DNA of 64,000 nt from JAIROC01 sp031553535 (GTDB lineage: Bacteria; Bacteroidota; Bacteroidia; Bacteroidales; WCHB1-69). The stretch lies in the NCBI GenBank assembly GCA_031553535.1, contig JAVBLM010000021.1, positions 1-64,000 of the forward strand. The letters are read 5' to 3'. This document shows, one piece after another, positions 1 through 8,865 of this stretch (its first letter is position 1; every line of letters begins with the position of its first letter). The notes beneath the pieces were generated by a model. That model worked only from the letters and a program-made list of their open reading frames with translations. It ran no database searches and was not told the DNA's origin. Both the position numbers and the translations under genes were made by a program.

Positions 1-244
1 TTAATTTGGGCAAAGAAATGGGAAAGATTTATAGGATATATAGTATATACTTAACACATTGTATCTGTTCGTATATATGTAAGTCGTTATTTCTCTTTCC
101 AATAATTACCGGCGGCTTATTTCTTCCGATTTTATCTTAATATAATAAAGACAACAAATTTCAATAATTTATAGAAGAAAACCGCTTGCAAAACTTTTTA
201 GGATGAGTATTTTTCTGAGAAACCCAGCCACATTACTCCGGCAT

Positions 245-760
245 TATTTCTCAATAGCGAGAAAGTATTCCGTATTTTTTCAAGAAGGCTTCAGGGATTC
301 CGGAAAATCTCTTACACTACTGCAGAAAGGTTTCTATATACAGCAGAAAGTCTTTTATATTACTGCTGGAGAATTTCTGCATATAGCAGAAAGTATATTG
401 CGCTACTGCAAAATAAGTTCTTCACATGATAGAAAATCTCTTACACTACTGCAAGATGATTTCTACATACAGCAGAAAATATCTCGCACTATTACAAAAA
501 GATTTCTACACATAGCAGAAAGTCTTTTACACTACTGCAAAATAATTTCTACATACAGCAGAAAGTATTTCGCACTACTGCAGGAAGATTTCTACATACA
601 ACAGAAAATCCCTTGCACTATTGTAAAAAGATTTCTACATATAGCAGAAAACCGCTTGCATTACTGTAAAATGATTTCTATATACGGAAGAAAATATTTT
701 GCACTACTGCAGGAAGATTTCTACACACGGCAGAAAATCTCTCGTATTATTTGCAAGGGA
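245..760. repeat. 43-bp tandem repeat array, about 12 imperfect units
   Basis: A motif close to GATTTCTACATACAGCAGAA recurs with a strict 43-base step at 329, 372, 415, 458, 501, 544, 587, 630, 673 and 716, with weaker units before. Each unit has a short inverted repeat, best preserved near 374-391 (TTTCTGC, 5-base loop, GCAGAAA), and a second CACTACTGCA half. An open frame runs 203-769 through the array. Because 43 is not a multiple of 3, that frame reads the units in all three phases and yields a 43-residue protein period made of three DNA units. That pattern fits DNA-level repeat expansion better than selection on a protein, so I do not annotate a CDS. The function is unknown. It lies just upstream of the DUF6261 gene. 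Confidence 0.85.
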
Positions 761-835
761 GGTTCATAAAAGTTTGATGTCTTCCATTAAAACTATAAAA
801 TAAAAATAAGATGCTTAATATTAAAATAAACTAGT

Positions 836-1561
836 ATGAAAATTAAAAGAGTTCGTTTTATAGCCCTCCGCAACAACGAGCATTTCCAGTGTCAGACCGA
901 ATTTAAGAGGCTGGTAGAAGAATTTGGTGCTGAAGCATTAAAGATTCTTTCCCTTTTCGATGAACATTATTTGCCGCTTTACCAACAGGAAGATGAAGCG
1001 ATACTTAAGATTAGAAAAAGTATGTATACCGAAGCCCGTATGGAAGTCGACCGGCAACGGGACAATATATTCCGCGGAATGGTGGGTATAAACAAAGCAT
1101 CCCTCAATCATTTTGAACCGGAAGTAGTAGCTGCTGCCAAACACCTGAAAATACTTTTTGACACCTATGGCAATATTAAACGCATACCCTTGCAGGAAGA
1201 AACTTCAGCTATTTACAACCTCTTGCAGGAACTCAATGGAGATTACCTTAACGATGTACAAACTGTAGGGCTCGAAAAATGGAGGGACAAACTCCAACAG
1301 AATAACATTGCTTATCAGGCATTGATAAAGGAACGCGATGAAGAAAATGTTGCCAAAACAAAATTAAAAGCAAAGGAAGTACGTGCAGAAATCGACAAGG
1401 TATTCTATCAGATTATCCAACGGCTGGAAGCCCAGATGCTGATAGAGGGCGAAAGCAATTATCGTGAGTTTGTCCGCCGGTTGAATGTCTTACTGGAAAG
1501 TTTTGCCAATATTCTTGCACAACGCAAAGGAAGAAATGCAGCCACAAAGGAAGAGGAATGA
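836..1561 (+). CDS. DUF6261 family protein
   Basis: This is a soluble 241-residue protein with no signal peptide or membrane segment. It is strongly alpha-helical, opening with MKIKRVRFIALRN and carrying a coiled-coil-like charged C-terminal half (about residues 140-240) that ends in a KEEE tail. The opening motif, the length and the mid-protein ARMEVDRQRDNIFRG segment match the DUF6261 proteins common in Bacteroidales, whose function is unknown. The ATG at 836 is the first start after the 43-bp repeat array. No gene partner is evident: the next gene downstream is a truncated HU-like frame with its own -7 element. The family assignment is from recognition of sequence style, not a search. Confidence 0.75.
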   Translation: MKIKRVRFIALRNNEHFQCQTEFKRLVEEFGAEALKILSLFDEHYLPLYQQEDEAILKIRKSMYTEARMEVDRQRDNIFRGMVGINKASLNHFEPEVVAAAKHLKILFDTYGNIKRIPLQEETSAIYNLLQELNGDYLNDVQTVGLEKWRDKLQQNNIAYQALIKERDEENVAKTKLKAKEVRAEIDKVFYQIIQRLEAQMLIEGESNYREFVRRLNVLLESFANILAQRKGRNAATKEEE

Positions 1562-1587
1562 ATAGTTAATAATGAAAGGATTCAAGA

Positions 1588-1605
1588 TTAACTTTTGACA
1601 AATTC
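1588..1605. repeat. solitary copy of the dispersed-element terminal sequence
   Basis: The string TTAACTTTTGACAAATTC is the reverse complement of the TTGTCAAAAGTTAA end found on the dispersed elements at 31.65, 34.0 and 36.9 kb. No matching second end or element interior is recognisable nearby, so it may be a remnant or chance similarity. Confidence 0.3.
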
Positions 1606-1668
1606 GAAGTAAAAAATCATGCCTTTCCAAAAAAATCCATAAAAAATAACTTTTGTTTAAAAAATAAT

Positions 1669-1676
1669 TATATTTG
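1669..1676 (+). promoter_or_regulatory. Bacteroidota -7 promoter element (TATATTTG)
   Basis: TATATTTG matches the TAnnTTTG consensus and lies about 85 bases upstream of the HU-like frame. No clear -33 TTTG at the usual spacing is visible. Confidence 0.4.
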
Positions 1677-1760
1677 CATATCTTTTCTATGAGAAGGATT
1701 TAGGAAAAGCAGGGGAGGAAAAGATATAATTAATTTTTCATCCCAAAAAGTAACTGAATT

Positions 1761-1901
1761 ATGGCATTATTTTACGACAAAGTAGAACTGAACGATCCAC
1801 AAGACCTTAGTTCTCTAAAAAAGTGGTATATATCTTTAAAAATTTCAGGATTAGTCCGGGAACGGGAAATAGGCAAGGCAATGGCTGATGAAACTACATG
1901 A
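1761..1901 (+). pseudogene. truncated HU-like DNA-binding protein, N-terminal fragment
   Basis: A 46-codon frame begins MALFYDKVELNDPQ and includes KKWYISLK and a GLVREREIGKAMADETT ending. This resembles the first third of the Bacteroidales HU-family variants that start MA-FY-K-, continue with a KKWYP-like motif and a GLV-E-E-GK-IADETT helix, and normally run to about 120-200 residues with the beta-arm DNA-binding region. Here a TGA follows directly after the ADETT motif, so the DNA-binding arms are missing. The following 65 bases do not resume the protein in another frame that I can recognise. It is probably a gene remnant. A functional micro-protein is possible because a -7 promoter element is retained upstream. 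Confidence 0.5.
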
Positions 1902-1966
1902 TAATAATTCAAAGGAGTGAGCCGAAAATCCTATAAAGAGTAGGCATTAATTAAAAAACAGTTATT

Positions 1967-3319
1967 ATGAAAACATTAAAGACATTACTAGCAATTGCTA
2001 TAGCGGCGTTAATCGGAGCAGGTATTTTTTATGCGTGTAAAAAAGACCAGTATTCTGAACATTTAAACAAAAATAGTAGGAAGTCAAATAGTATTTATGA
2101 GGAATTGCGACAATATATGTGCGAAGGATTAATTTCTTTCAAAGACGCTTTGCATCCATATTATGAACAGACGGAGAATTATAATGATTTTTGTGAGTTG
2201 CTGAATGTGAAATCCGACAATATTACTCTTATTGGCAGTGAACTCCTTCAATTAGGGTATCTCTGTTTAGAAGGAAATTATTCCGATGAATATATTCGGG
2301 AACAATATACAGGTAAGTGGATGGCACAGGTATTCAAAGATCAACATGTAATTCTTTCTCTTCACTCAAATGACTTTTCTTATATTTATTATTTATTCGG
2401 AATTGATAATTATACTCCAGATAATCCATTAGGAGAGCATTTCTTTTTTATATTACAAGATATTTGGCATAGGGCAGATATAAATCTTTTACAAGGATTT
2501 GGTGAATGGTTATTGAATGATGGATTATTTAACGATCAGTCTTTATCAGGTGAATTCTCAGAAGAAACAATTCAAAATGATATTACTTATTTTCAAGAAA
2601 AATACGGTGTTGATATAGTAGGGGACGTTATTTATAATAATGATTATAGTGAAATGATCACTGTTTTAAATGATTTTTCTTCCGGTTTATATGAAAATTT
2701 TTCTTCAATGAATTCGGGACAATTATCCATACTTATTGAAGAATTAACTCCATTAGCTCAATGGCAATCGTATTATTATAATAGAGGAGAATATGAAAAA
2801 TTCTTGGAAATATCCGAAGAAATTTATAGACTAGCATTTCCTTGGATGCCTGAGAATCCATTTATATATGAAGAAACAGGAAGACTGTTTAATCTGCCAA
2901 CAGATTATTTATCAGACATACAAGAAAAATTAATATATAGCCAAAATGCGTTATTCGCTTCGTATCCTCAATGTAATAATATGAGCGAAAATGATTATAC
3001 GCTATTTTTACAAACTGCATTTTTAGCATCCTCTCTATATGGAGATATTAAATTAGATATTTTAATGCCTGATTTCTTACCTCAACAAAATTCATTACAG
3101 TCTTGTATAAATGACGCTAAAGCTGTTAAAACAGCATCGTTAGCATTAGCGACAGGAGAATACGGCTCAAGTGTATTTGGCTGTGGTCGTATTTGGAATC
3201 CAGTAGGAGTAGGCCTTTGTGTAATAGGAGTATCAATTATATATGGGATAGAATGTGCTCTTATTCAGAAATCTTATTCAGAGAGTGTAGAACTTTGCAA
3301 TTTAAAATATGGAAAATAA
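1967..3319 (+). CDS. hypothetical lipoprotein, 450 aa
   Basis: The N-terminus (MKTLKTLLAIAIAALIG, then FYACKK) is a type II signal peptide with the lipobox cysteine near residue 24, so the product is expected to be a lipoprotein. The body is acidic, rich in Tyr, Asn and Glu, and predicted mostly helical, with no domain I recognise. The C-terminal about 70 residues differ: Ala/Gly-rich, with a hydrophobic stretch (VGVGLCVIGVSIIYGIECALI) and several cysteines, resembling a bacteriocin-like or membrane-active tail. A small membrane protein gene starts 7 bases after its stop, so the two are likely co-transcribed. The very AT-rich codon use is typical of accessory genes. The function is unknown; the membrane-tail reading is inference. 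Confidence 0.6.
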   Translation: MKTLKTLLAIAIAALIGAGIFYACKKDQYSEHLNKNSRKSNSIYEELRQYMCEGLISFKDALHPYYEQTENYNDFCELLNVKSDNITLIGSELLQLGYLCLEGNYSDEYIREQYTGKWMAQVFKDQHVILSLHSNDFSYIYYLFGIDNYTPDNPLGEHFFFILQDIWHRADINLLQGFGEWLLNDGLFNDQSLSGEFSEETIQNDITYFQEKYGVDIVGDVIYNNDYSEMITVLNDFSSGLYENFSSMNSGQLSILIEELTPLAQWQSYYYNRGEYEKFLEISEEIYRLAFPWMPENPFIYEETGRLFNLPTDYLSDIQEKLIYSQNALFASYPQCNNMSENDYTLFLQTAFLASSLYGDIKLDILMPDFLPQQNSLQSCINDAKAVKTASLALATGEYGSSVFGCGRIWNPVGVGLCVIGVSIIYGIECALIQKSYSESVELCNLKYGK

Positions 3320-3325
3320 TAAAGT

Positions 3326-3643
3326 ATGGTAAAAATAATTCTTCTTATAGTCTTAATTTCCTTGTATATTATTCTTCCTTTTATATATTTAAAAGAAAAG
3401 GGGAAAATGAGAAAACAATCCATATCTATAGAAAAATTGAAAAAAAGAATAAAAACAATGAAACGTTTAATTATTTTTTTCTCTATTATGACAATCTTGC
3501 ATTTTTTAAATCTTTATCTATTAATTAAACCTGGTATTTTCTGGATTATATTCATTCTTTTATTAAGTTTATTTATAGTTTACATACCTTTTGTAGATAT
3601 ACTTACTGTTAAATCATATATAAAAGAGAAAGAATTAGAATAA
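3326..3643 (+). CDS. small membrane protein, 105 aa
   Basis: The protein has three predicted transmembrane helices: about residues 3-22 (MVKIILLIVLISLYIILPF), 47-68 and 70-92. A basic loop (KEKGKMRKQ and KLKKRIKTMKR) lies between the first and second, and the tail is charged and cytoplasm-like. I recognise no family. It starts 7 bases after the lipoprotein gene and is followed by an intrinsic terminator at 3665-3695, so the pair forms a small transcription unit. An overlapping frame at 3193-3528 is a shadow of the two genes. A role as membrane partner or immunity-like protein for the upstream lipoprotein is only suggested by the adjacency. Confidence 0.55.
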   Translation: MVKIILLIVLISLYIILPFIYLKEKGKMRKQSISIEKLKKRIKTMKRLIIFFSIMTILHFLNLYLLIKPGIFWIIFILLLSLFIVYIPFVDILTVKSYIKEKELE

Positions 3644-3664
3644 GCATAGCATACAATATAACTT

Positions 3665-3695
3665 AACAGGCAAAGGCAACTTCGCCTGTTTTTTT
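3665..3695 (+). terminator. intrinsic terminator
   Basis: AACAGGC (3665-3671) pairs perfectly with GCCTGTT (3684-3690) around a 12-base loop and runs into seven T residues (3689-3695). It closes the lipoprotein/membrane protein unit before alaS. Confidence 0.75.
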
Positions 3696-3720
3696 AATAT
3701 ACTGTTGCCTCAAAAAATAG

Positions 3721-3728
3721 TATCTTTG
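3721..3728 (+). promoter_or_regulatory. -7 promoter element for alaS (TATCTTTG)
   Basis: TATCTTTG matches TAnnTTTG and sits 72 bases before the alaS ATG, just after the preceding terminator. A -33 element at standard spacing is not obvious. Confidence 0.5.
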
Positions 3729-3799
3729 TATCTTGAGTAAATAATTAACAAACATTTCATTTATTCTTACAAAGAGATAGAAATATAGATATATATACA

Positions 3800-6415
3800 A
3801 TGAATAGTTCTGATATACGCAAGGCATTCCTGCATTTTTTTCAACAAAAAGAACATAAAATAGTACCTTCTGCTCCGATTGTCGTAAAAAATGATCCGAC
3901 ATTGATGTTTACCAATGCAGGAATGAATCAATTTAAAGATATATTTTTGGGGAATTCTCCTGTACAATACAAACGTGTTGCGGACAGTCAGAAATGCTTG
4001 CGTGTTTCCGGAAAACACAATGATTTGGAGGAAGTAGGCAGGGATACATATCATCATACTATGTTTGAAATGCTTGGGAATTGGTCTTTCGGTGATTATT
4101 TTAAGAAGGAAGCAATCTCATGGGGATGGGAATTTCTGACGGAAACAGTAAAGATAAAAAAGGAAAACCTTTATGTAACCGTCTTTGGGGGGGACGAAAA
4201 AGATGGTACGGAAAAAGATATGGAAGCATACCATCTTTGGAAAGGGATTATTGATGAGGATCATATTTTATTCGGTAATAAAAAAGATAATTTCTGGGAG
4301 ATGGGGGATTGTGGCCCTTGTGGGCCTTGCTCGGAAATACATGTGGATATTCGCGATGATGAGCAAAAGAAGAAAATCCCGGGAAAAGAACTTGTCAACA
4401 AAGATCACCCCCAGGTTATTGAAATATGGAATCTTGTGTTTATACAATACCAGCGCTTAGCCAATGGAACCCTGGAACTTTTACCTGCAAAATATGTGGA
4501 TACGGGAATGGGGTTTGAACGTTTATGCATGGTTTTACAGGGGAAACAATCCAATTATGATACGGATGTTTTTCAGCCTTATATTCAGGAAATAGCCAGG
4601 ATGGCACATGTTTCATACGGGGAAAATGAAGCACAAGATATTGCTATGAGGGTAATTGCCGACCACCTCAGGGCGGTTGCCTTTACTATTGCAGACGGAC
4701 AACTTCCATCCAATACGGGAGCAGGGTATGTAATCCGTCGTATTCTCCGCAGAGCGGTTCGTTATGGATTCACGTTCTTAAAGTTTGACCAGCCGTTTAT
4801 ACATTTATTGTTGCCTGTCCTTGTGCAAAAGATGGGAGATTATTTTCCCGAACTTAAGAAACAGGAAACATTGGTCGGAAAAGTAATACAGGAAGAGGAA
4901 CAATCTTTTTTACGGACTTTATCCCAAGGAATACAACGGTTTGATCAATATATTATGACCCTGTCCGATAGTAATAAAGTTATAAATGGGGAATTTGCCT
5001 TTGAGTTGTTTGATACATACGGCTTTCCTATTGACTTAACGCAGTTAATGGCAGCAGAAAAAGGATATACCGTTGATATGGATATCTTCCATAAGGAATT
5101 GGTGAAACAAAAAGAACGCTCCCGCGCAGTTGCCACATCGGAAACGGATGATTGGGTAGTAGTATCCTCTTCCGATGAGGAAACGGTTTTTCTGGGATAC
5201 GATCAACTGGTTGCTCCGGTACGTATTTTGCGCTATCGAAAGGTTACAGCAAAGGATAAACAATTGTATCAGCTTGTATTCGATAAAACTCCTTTTTACG
5301 CAGAAGCGGGAGGGCAGCTGGGTGACAGTGGCTTTATCAAATCTACAGAAGAATCTGTAAGAATCATACAAACGAAAAAAGAGAATAACCTTCATCTTCA
5401 TATCGTTGAATCATTACCCATGGACATTGCCGGAGAATTTGTTGCGGAAGTGGATATTCAAAAACGTGGTTCGACGGAAAATAACCATAGTGCGACACAT
5501 TTATTACATTTTGCCCTCCGGTCTGTTTTAGGGACTCATGTAGAACAGAAAGGGTCTTTTGTTAATGCAGAGCGGTTGCGGTTCGATTTCTCTCATTTCT
5601 CTAAAATGGATAAGGAAGAAATTCGTAAAGTAGAATCTTTGGTCAATCAACTCATACGTGATAATATTATGGTAGATGATCACCGTAGCATACCTATAGC
5701 GGAGGCTGAAAAGATGGGTGCAATGGCATTATTTGGTGAGAAATATGGAGATAAAGTCCGTGTGATCCGCTTTGGTGATTCTATTGAGTTTTGCGGAGGG
5801 ACACATGTTCAATCTACAGGTAAGATAGGATTGTTTAAAATTGTTTCCGAAGCTGCTATTGCTGCCGGGATCCGCCGGATTGAGGCAATTACTGCAACTC
5901 CGGCAACGGATTATGTAAATAAGTTAGAAGACGATCTGGAAGAAATCAAATCGATGCTCAATAATTCCCCGAATGTTATAAACAGTATTCAAAAATTAGT
6001 GGGGGAGAACGAACAGCTAAAAACGGAAGCGGAATCTTTCCGGAAAGAAAAGATAGCCCGGCTGGAAAAATCATATATTGAACAATTTGAAAACAGGAAT
6101 GGTATTCATTTTTTAAAGATTATTGGTGAAGAGAATCCCAATACATTAAAAGATATAGCCTTTAAGCTTCGAAATAATTATACCAACAGTGTGTTGATAT
6201 TAGGGACGGTATTTGAAGATAAACCTAATATTACACTTGCTTTTAGTGATGGGATGGTTAATCAGGGATACAATGCTTCTTCTATTATACGTGAAGCGGC
6301 GAAATTAATGCAAGGCGGCGGGGGCGGACAACCCTTTTTGGCAACAGCAGGTGGGAAAAGCAGTGAAGGACTTGCCTTGGCAGTAGAAAAAATTATTGAA
6401 TTAATTGAAAAATAA
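3800..6415 (+). CDS. alaS: alanine--tRNA ligase
   Basis: The enzyme charges tRNA-Ala with alanine using ATP in the cytoplasm and removes mischarged Ser/Gly through its editing domain. The 871-residue length is normal for bacterial AlaRS. The class II catalytic core starts at residue 1 with IRKAFLHFF and TNAGMNQFKDIFLG, followed by the family's RVADSQKCLRVSGKHNDLEEVGRDTYHHT block and the MGDCGPCGPCSEIH motif. The editing domain has the zinc-binding HSATH (H563, H567) and CGGTH (C665, H669) sites. The C-terminal DHHA1 domain ends in the glycine-rich GGGGGQPFLATAGG stretch. The ATG at 3800 gives the canonical N-terminus. A TPR-like lipoprotein gene follows after 5 bases, so they may be co-transcribed. 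Nothing is missing or unusual. Confidence 0.98.
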   Translation: MNSSDIRKAFLHFFQQKEHKIVPSAPIVVKNDPTLMFTNAGMNQFKDIFLGNSPVQYKRVADSQKCLRVSGKHNDLEEVGRDTYHHTMFEMLGNWSFGDYFKKEAISWGWEFLTETVKIKKENLYVTVFGGDEKDGTEKDMEAYHLWKGIIDEDHILFGNKKDNFWEMGDCGPCGPCSEIHVDIRDDEQKKKIPGKELVNKDHPQVIEIWNLVFIQYQRLANGTLELLPAKYVDTGMGFERLCMVLQGKQSNYDTDVFQPYIQEIARMAHVSYGENEAQDIAMRVIADHLRAVAFTIADGQLPSNTGAGYVIRRILRRAVRYGFTFLKFDQPFIHLLLPVLVQKMGDYFPELKKQETLVGKVIQEEEQSFLRTLSQGIQRFDQYIMTLSDSNKVINGEFAFELFDTYGFPIDLTQLMAAEKGYTVDMDIFHKELVKQKERSRAVATSETDDWVVVSSSDEETVFLGYDQLVAPVRILRYRKVTAKDKQLYQLVFDKTPFYAEAGGQLGDSGFIKSTEESVRIIQTKKENNLHLHIVESLPMDIAGEFVAEVDIQKRGSTENNHSATHLLHFALRSVLGTHVEQKGSFVNAERLRFDFSHFSKMDKEEIRKVESLVNQLIRDNIMVDDHRSIPIAEAEKMGAMALFGEKYGDKVRVIRFGDSIEFCGGTHVQSTGKIGLFKIVSEAAIAAGIRRIEAITATPATDYVNKLEDDLEEIKSMLNNSPNVINSIQKLVGENEQLKTEAESFRKEKIARLEKSYIEQFENRNGIHFLKIIGEENPNTLKDIAFKLRNNYTNSVLILGTVFEDKPNITLAFSDGMVNQGYNASSIIREAAKLMQGGGGGQPFLATAGGKSSEGLALAVEKIIELIEK

Positions 6416-6420
6416 TAACA

Positions 6421-7560
6421 ATGAGAAGATTTAAAATAATTTGTGTATTCGTTTTATGCGGTGTGGCATTTATTTCCTGCAAGGAAAAAGATTTACCGGA
6501 TCAGGATTTTATTGAATTTGCCCAAAATGTCGAGAGGCAAATGGTGTATGAAAATGAAATACCCGTTGTCAATGCTTTTGATTACGATGAGTTTGAAAAG
6601 CGTGTATTTGCGGGAATGGATATTCCTAAAAAAGACAAAGAGAAAGCCTCTGAGTTTATCAGGGGAAACACGAACCCGGCAATGACCATTTTGGAATCGG
6701 TAATGAATGGGGCGGATTTTCGTTTTGTGAAGTTTTACAGGAAAAACAACGAACCTCATGTCATATTCAGAACCTATTTTAATGGAGGTGTCTCTTTGGA
6801 AGATTGGGTTTTAGGAGTTAAGGATGGACAGATAAAGGTTTACGATGCCTTTGCTATCGTATCAGGAATTAACTGGAGTGATGATGCCCGGCAAAAACTA
6901 TATAACCATCTGGGTATTATTACCAGTGAAGTCGCTAATATCAACCAGTTGATTGATATTAATTACCTTGTTGCAAATGAGAATTATATTATGGCCGATA
7001 GTCTGTTATACTGGGTTATGCCGCAAATGCAAGAGAATATGTATGCCCGTACGATAGAGATGAATCTATCGAGCTTGAGCCAGTCGTATGAGGAAGTACA
7101 ACTACTGGCGGATAAATTTGAAAAAACATTTCCGGATGAAAAACGGATTGCAGCTTTTTATTTAATGCAGAGCAGTATACAGCACGGATTGGTGGATGAG
7201 ACAATAAAACATATTTATACATTGATAGATTTGGTAGGGGATGATCCGATCTATTATGTGTATCAGGCATGGGCATTCCAGCAAGCAAATGCCGGTCATT
7301 ATGCGTTGCAGGCATTGGACAGTGCAATTCATTATATGCCGCATGTTTTCGATTTATACTTGAATAAATTGGATGTATATTATTTTGATTACGATTACCA
7401 GCAATGTGTGGATTTATTATATCAGATGGATTCATTATTTGTGTCCGAAGATGAAGATGCCGCATTCTTTCAAGTAAATTATGCTCAATTGAAAGAATTC
7501 CCTCCGTTTAATGAGTGGGTTCAGTCAAAAGAAAAAAAAGACCGATTAGTAAACAATTAA
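6421..7560 (+). CDS. TPR-like lipoprotein of unknown function
   Basis: MRRFKIICVFVLCGVAFISCKEK is a lipoprotein signal with the lipobox cysteine at residue 20. The mature protein is acidic and helical. Residues about 170-360 contain helix pairs spaced like degenerate tetratricopeptide repeats (for example YYVYQAWAFQQANAGHYALQALDSAIHYMPHVFDLYLNKLDVY). The N-terminal part (about 60-170) looks like a mixed alpha/beta domain. I cannot name a family. The start lies 5 bases after alaS and the stop 24 bases before the PLP lyase gene, so all three may share a transcript, although the functions have no obvious link. It is probably attached to the periplasmic or outer-membrane leaflet. Confidence 0.65.
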   Translation: MRRFKIICVFVLCGVAFISCKEKDLPDQDFIEFAQNVERQMVYENEIPVVNAFDYDEFEKRVFAGMDIPKKDKEKASEFIRGNTNPAMTILESVMNGADFRFVKFYRKNNEPHVIFRTYFNGGVSLEDWVLGVKDGQIKVYDAFAIVSGINWSDDARQKLYNHLGIITSEVANINQLIDINYLVANENYIMADSLLYWVMPQMQENMYARTIEMNLSSLSQSYEEVQLLADKFEKTFPDEKRIAAFYLMQSSIQHGLVDETIKHIYTLIDLVGDDPIYYVYQAWAFQQANAGHYALQALDSAIHYMPHVFDLYLNKLDVYYFDYDYQQCVDLLYQMDSLFVSEDEDAAFFQVNYAQLKEFPPFNEWVQSKEKKDRLVNN

Positions 7561-7584
7561 TTTCACAAAAGAAAAAATATATTT

Positions 7585-8766
7585 ATGGATACAAAAAAAC
7601 AGGGCTTTAATACAAAGCTGGTTCATGCCGGAGATTATGAAGATATGTATGGAAGTGCAGTGGTGCCTATTTACCAAACTTCGACATTCAAATTTAAAGA
7701 TGCCAAACATGGCGGGGATTGTTTTGCAGGAAGATCGGACGGATATATTTATACCCGTATAGGAAATCCGACTATCGATGCGTTGGAAAACAAATTAGCA
7801 GAACTGGAGAATGGATATAGAGGTATTGTTTTATCCAGTGGTATGGCTGCGGTAAGTACGGTATATATGGCATTATTAGGGCAGGGACAACATATCGTAA
7901 GCACGAATGCTGTGTATGGCCCGAGCCGGGCAATTTTGGAGCGCGACTTCTCCCGTTTTGGAGTAGAGTATACATTTGTAGATACAACCAACCTGGAGGC
8001 TATTGAAAAAGCAATTAAACCGAATACAAAATTGTTGTTTATAGAAACGCCAACCAATCCTACGATAGAGATTACGGATATTCAAAAAGTTGCAGAAATT
8101 GCACACAAACATAATATATTGCTGTGTGTTGATAATACATTTTGTTCCCCGTATACACAAAGACCATTGGATATGGGAGCTGATATCGTATTGCATTCCA
8201 TTACAAAGTTTATCAACGGTCATGCCGACGTTGTCGGAGGAGCTCTTATAGCGAAAGATCCCGCAGTATATAAGCAGTTGAGGCAGACGATGGTTTATCT
8301 GGGTGGGAATATGGATCCTCACCAGGCTTATTTGACCAGTCGGGGTGTGAAAACACTTGCCCTTCGAATGGATCGTTCGCAGGAATCGGCGATGAAAATT
8401 GCCGAGTATTTGGAGAATCATCCGAAGATTGCGTGGGTGAAATATCCCGGATTAAAATCCCATCCCCAATATGAATTGGCAAAGAAACAGATGAGCGGCT
8501 TCGGAACCATGATGAGCTTTGAAGTGAAGGGTGGATTGAAAGCGGGCGAAACATTGATGAACAATGTTCATTTAGCCATGCTGGCTGTATCTTTGGGAGG
8601 AGTTGAAACGTTGATTCAGCATCCTGCTTCTATGACCCATGCCGGATTAAGCAAGGAAGCTCGTGAAGAAGCCGGTATTACAGACGGTCTGGTTCGCTTT
8701 TCAGTTGGGATAGAAGAATGCGAAGATATTATCGCCGATCTGGACAATGCATTGAAGTTGATATAA
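7585..8766 (+). CDS. Cys/Met metabolism PLP-dependent lyase (methionine gamma-lyase/cystathionine gamma-lyase type)
   Basis: This 393-residue fold-type I PLP enzyme belongs to the trans-sulfuration family. Visible hallmarks are VVPIYQTSTF near the start, the YTRIGNPT phosphate/substrate loop, SSGMAAVS, the VDNTFCSPYTQRPLDMGAD block and the PLP Schiff-base lysine in HSITKFINGH (K208). Family members cleave or form C-S bonds in methionine, cystathionine or homocysteine. In classical methionine gamma-lyases the residue after YG in the active-site loop is a cysteine (YGCT); here the loop reads YGPSRAI, so strict methionine gamma-lyase activity is doubtful. Cystathionine gamma-lyase or homocysteine desulfhydrase activity is as likely. 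Length and ends are complete, and a strong terminator follows. Confidence 0.88.
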   Translation: MDTKKQGFNTKLVHAGDYEDMYGSAVVPIYQTSTFKFKDAKHGGDCFAGRSDGYIYTRIGNPTIDALENKLAELENGYRGIVLSSGMAAVSTVYMALLGQGQHIVSTNAVYGPSRAILERDFSRFGVEYTFVDTTNLEAIEKAIKPNTKLLFIETPTNPTIEITDIQKVAEIAHKHNILLCVDNTFCSPYTQRPLDMGADIVLHSITKFINGHADVVGGALIAKDPAVYKQLRQTMVYLGGNMDPHQAYLTSRGVKTLALRMDRSQESAMKIAEYLENHPKIAWVKYPGLKSHPQYELAKKQMSGFGTMMSFEVKGGLKAGETLMNNVHLAMLAVSLGGVETLIQHPASMTHAGLSKEAREEAGITDGLVRFSVGIEECEDIIADLDNALKLI

Positions 8767-8837
8767 TACCGTTTCCGGATCGGGTAAAGATTGTAACGTT
8801 ACCCAATGAAGAATTTAGAAATTTAAATTTCCAGTTT

Positions 8838-8865
8838 CCCCCTTCAGCAATGAGGGGGATTTTTT
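8838..8865 (+). terminator. intrinsic terminator after the PLP lyase
   Basis: CCCCCT (8838-8843) pairs with AGGGGG (8853-8858) around a 9-base loop and is followed by a T run at 8860-8865. From there to 9070 I see no gene or other signal. Confidence 0.8.

Noticed and set aside
245..760. CRISPR array
   Set aside because: The entire 43-base unit repeats with no unique spacers, and no cas genes are in the window.
203..769. 188-codon open frame through the 43-bp repeats
   Set aside because: The frame crosses all three phases of a DNA repeat, shows no domain and has a repetitive composition. The pattern is explained by the tandem array.
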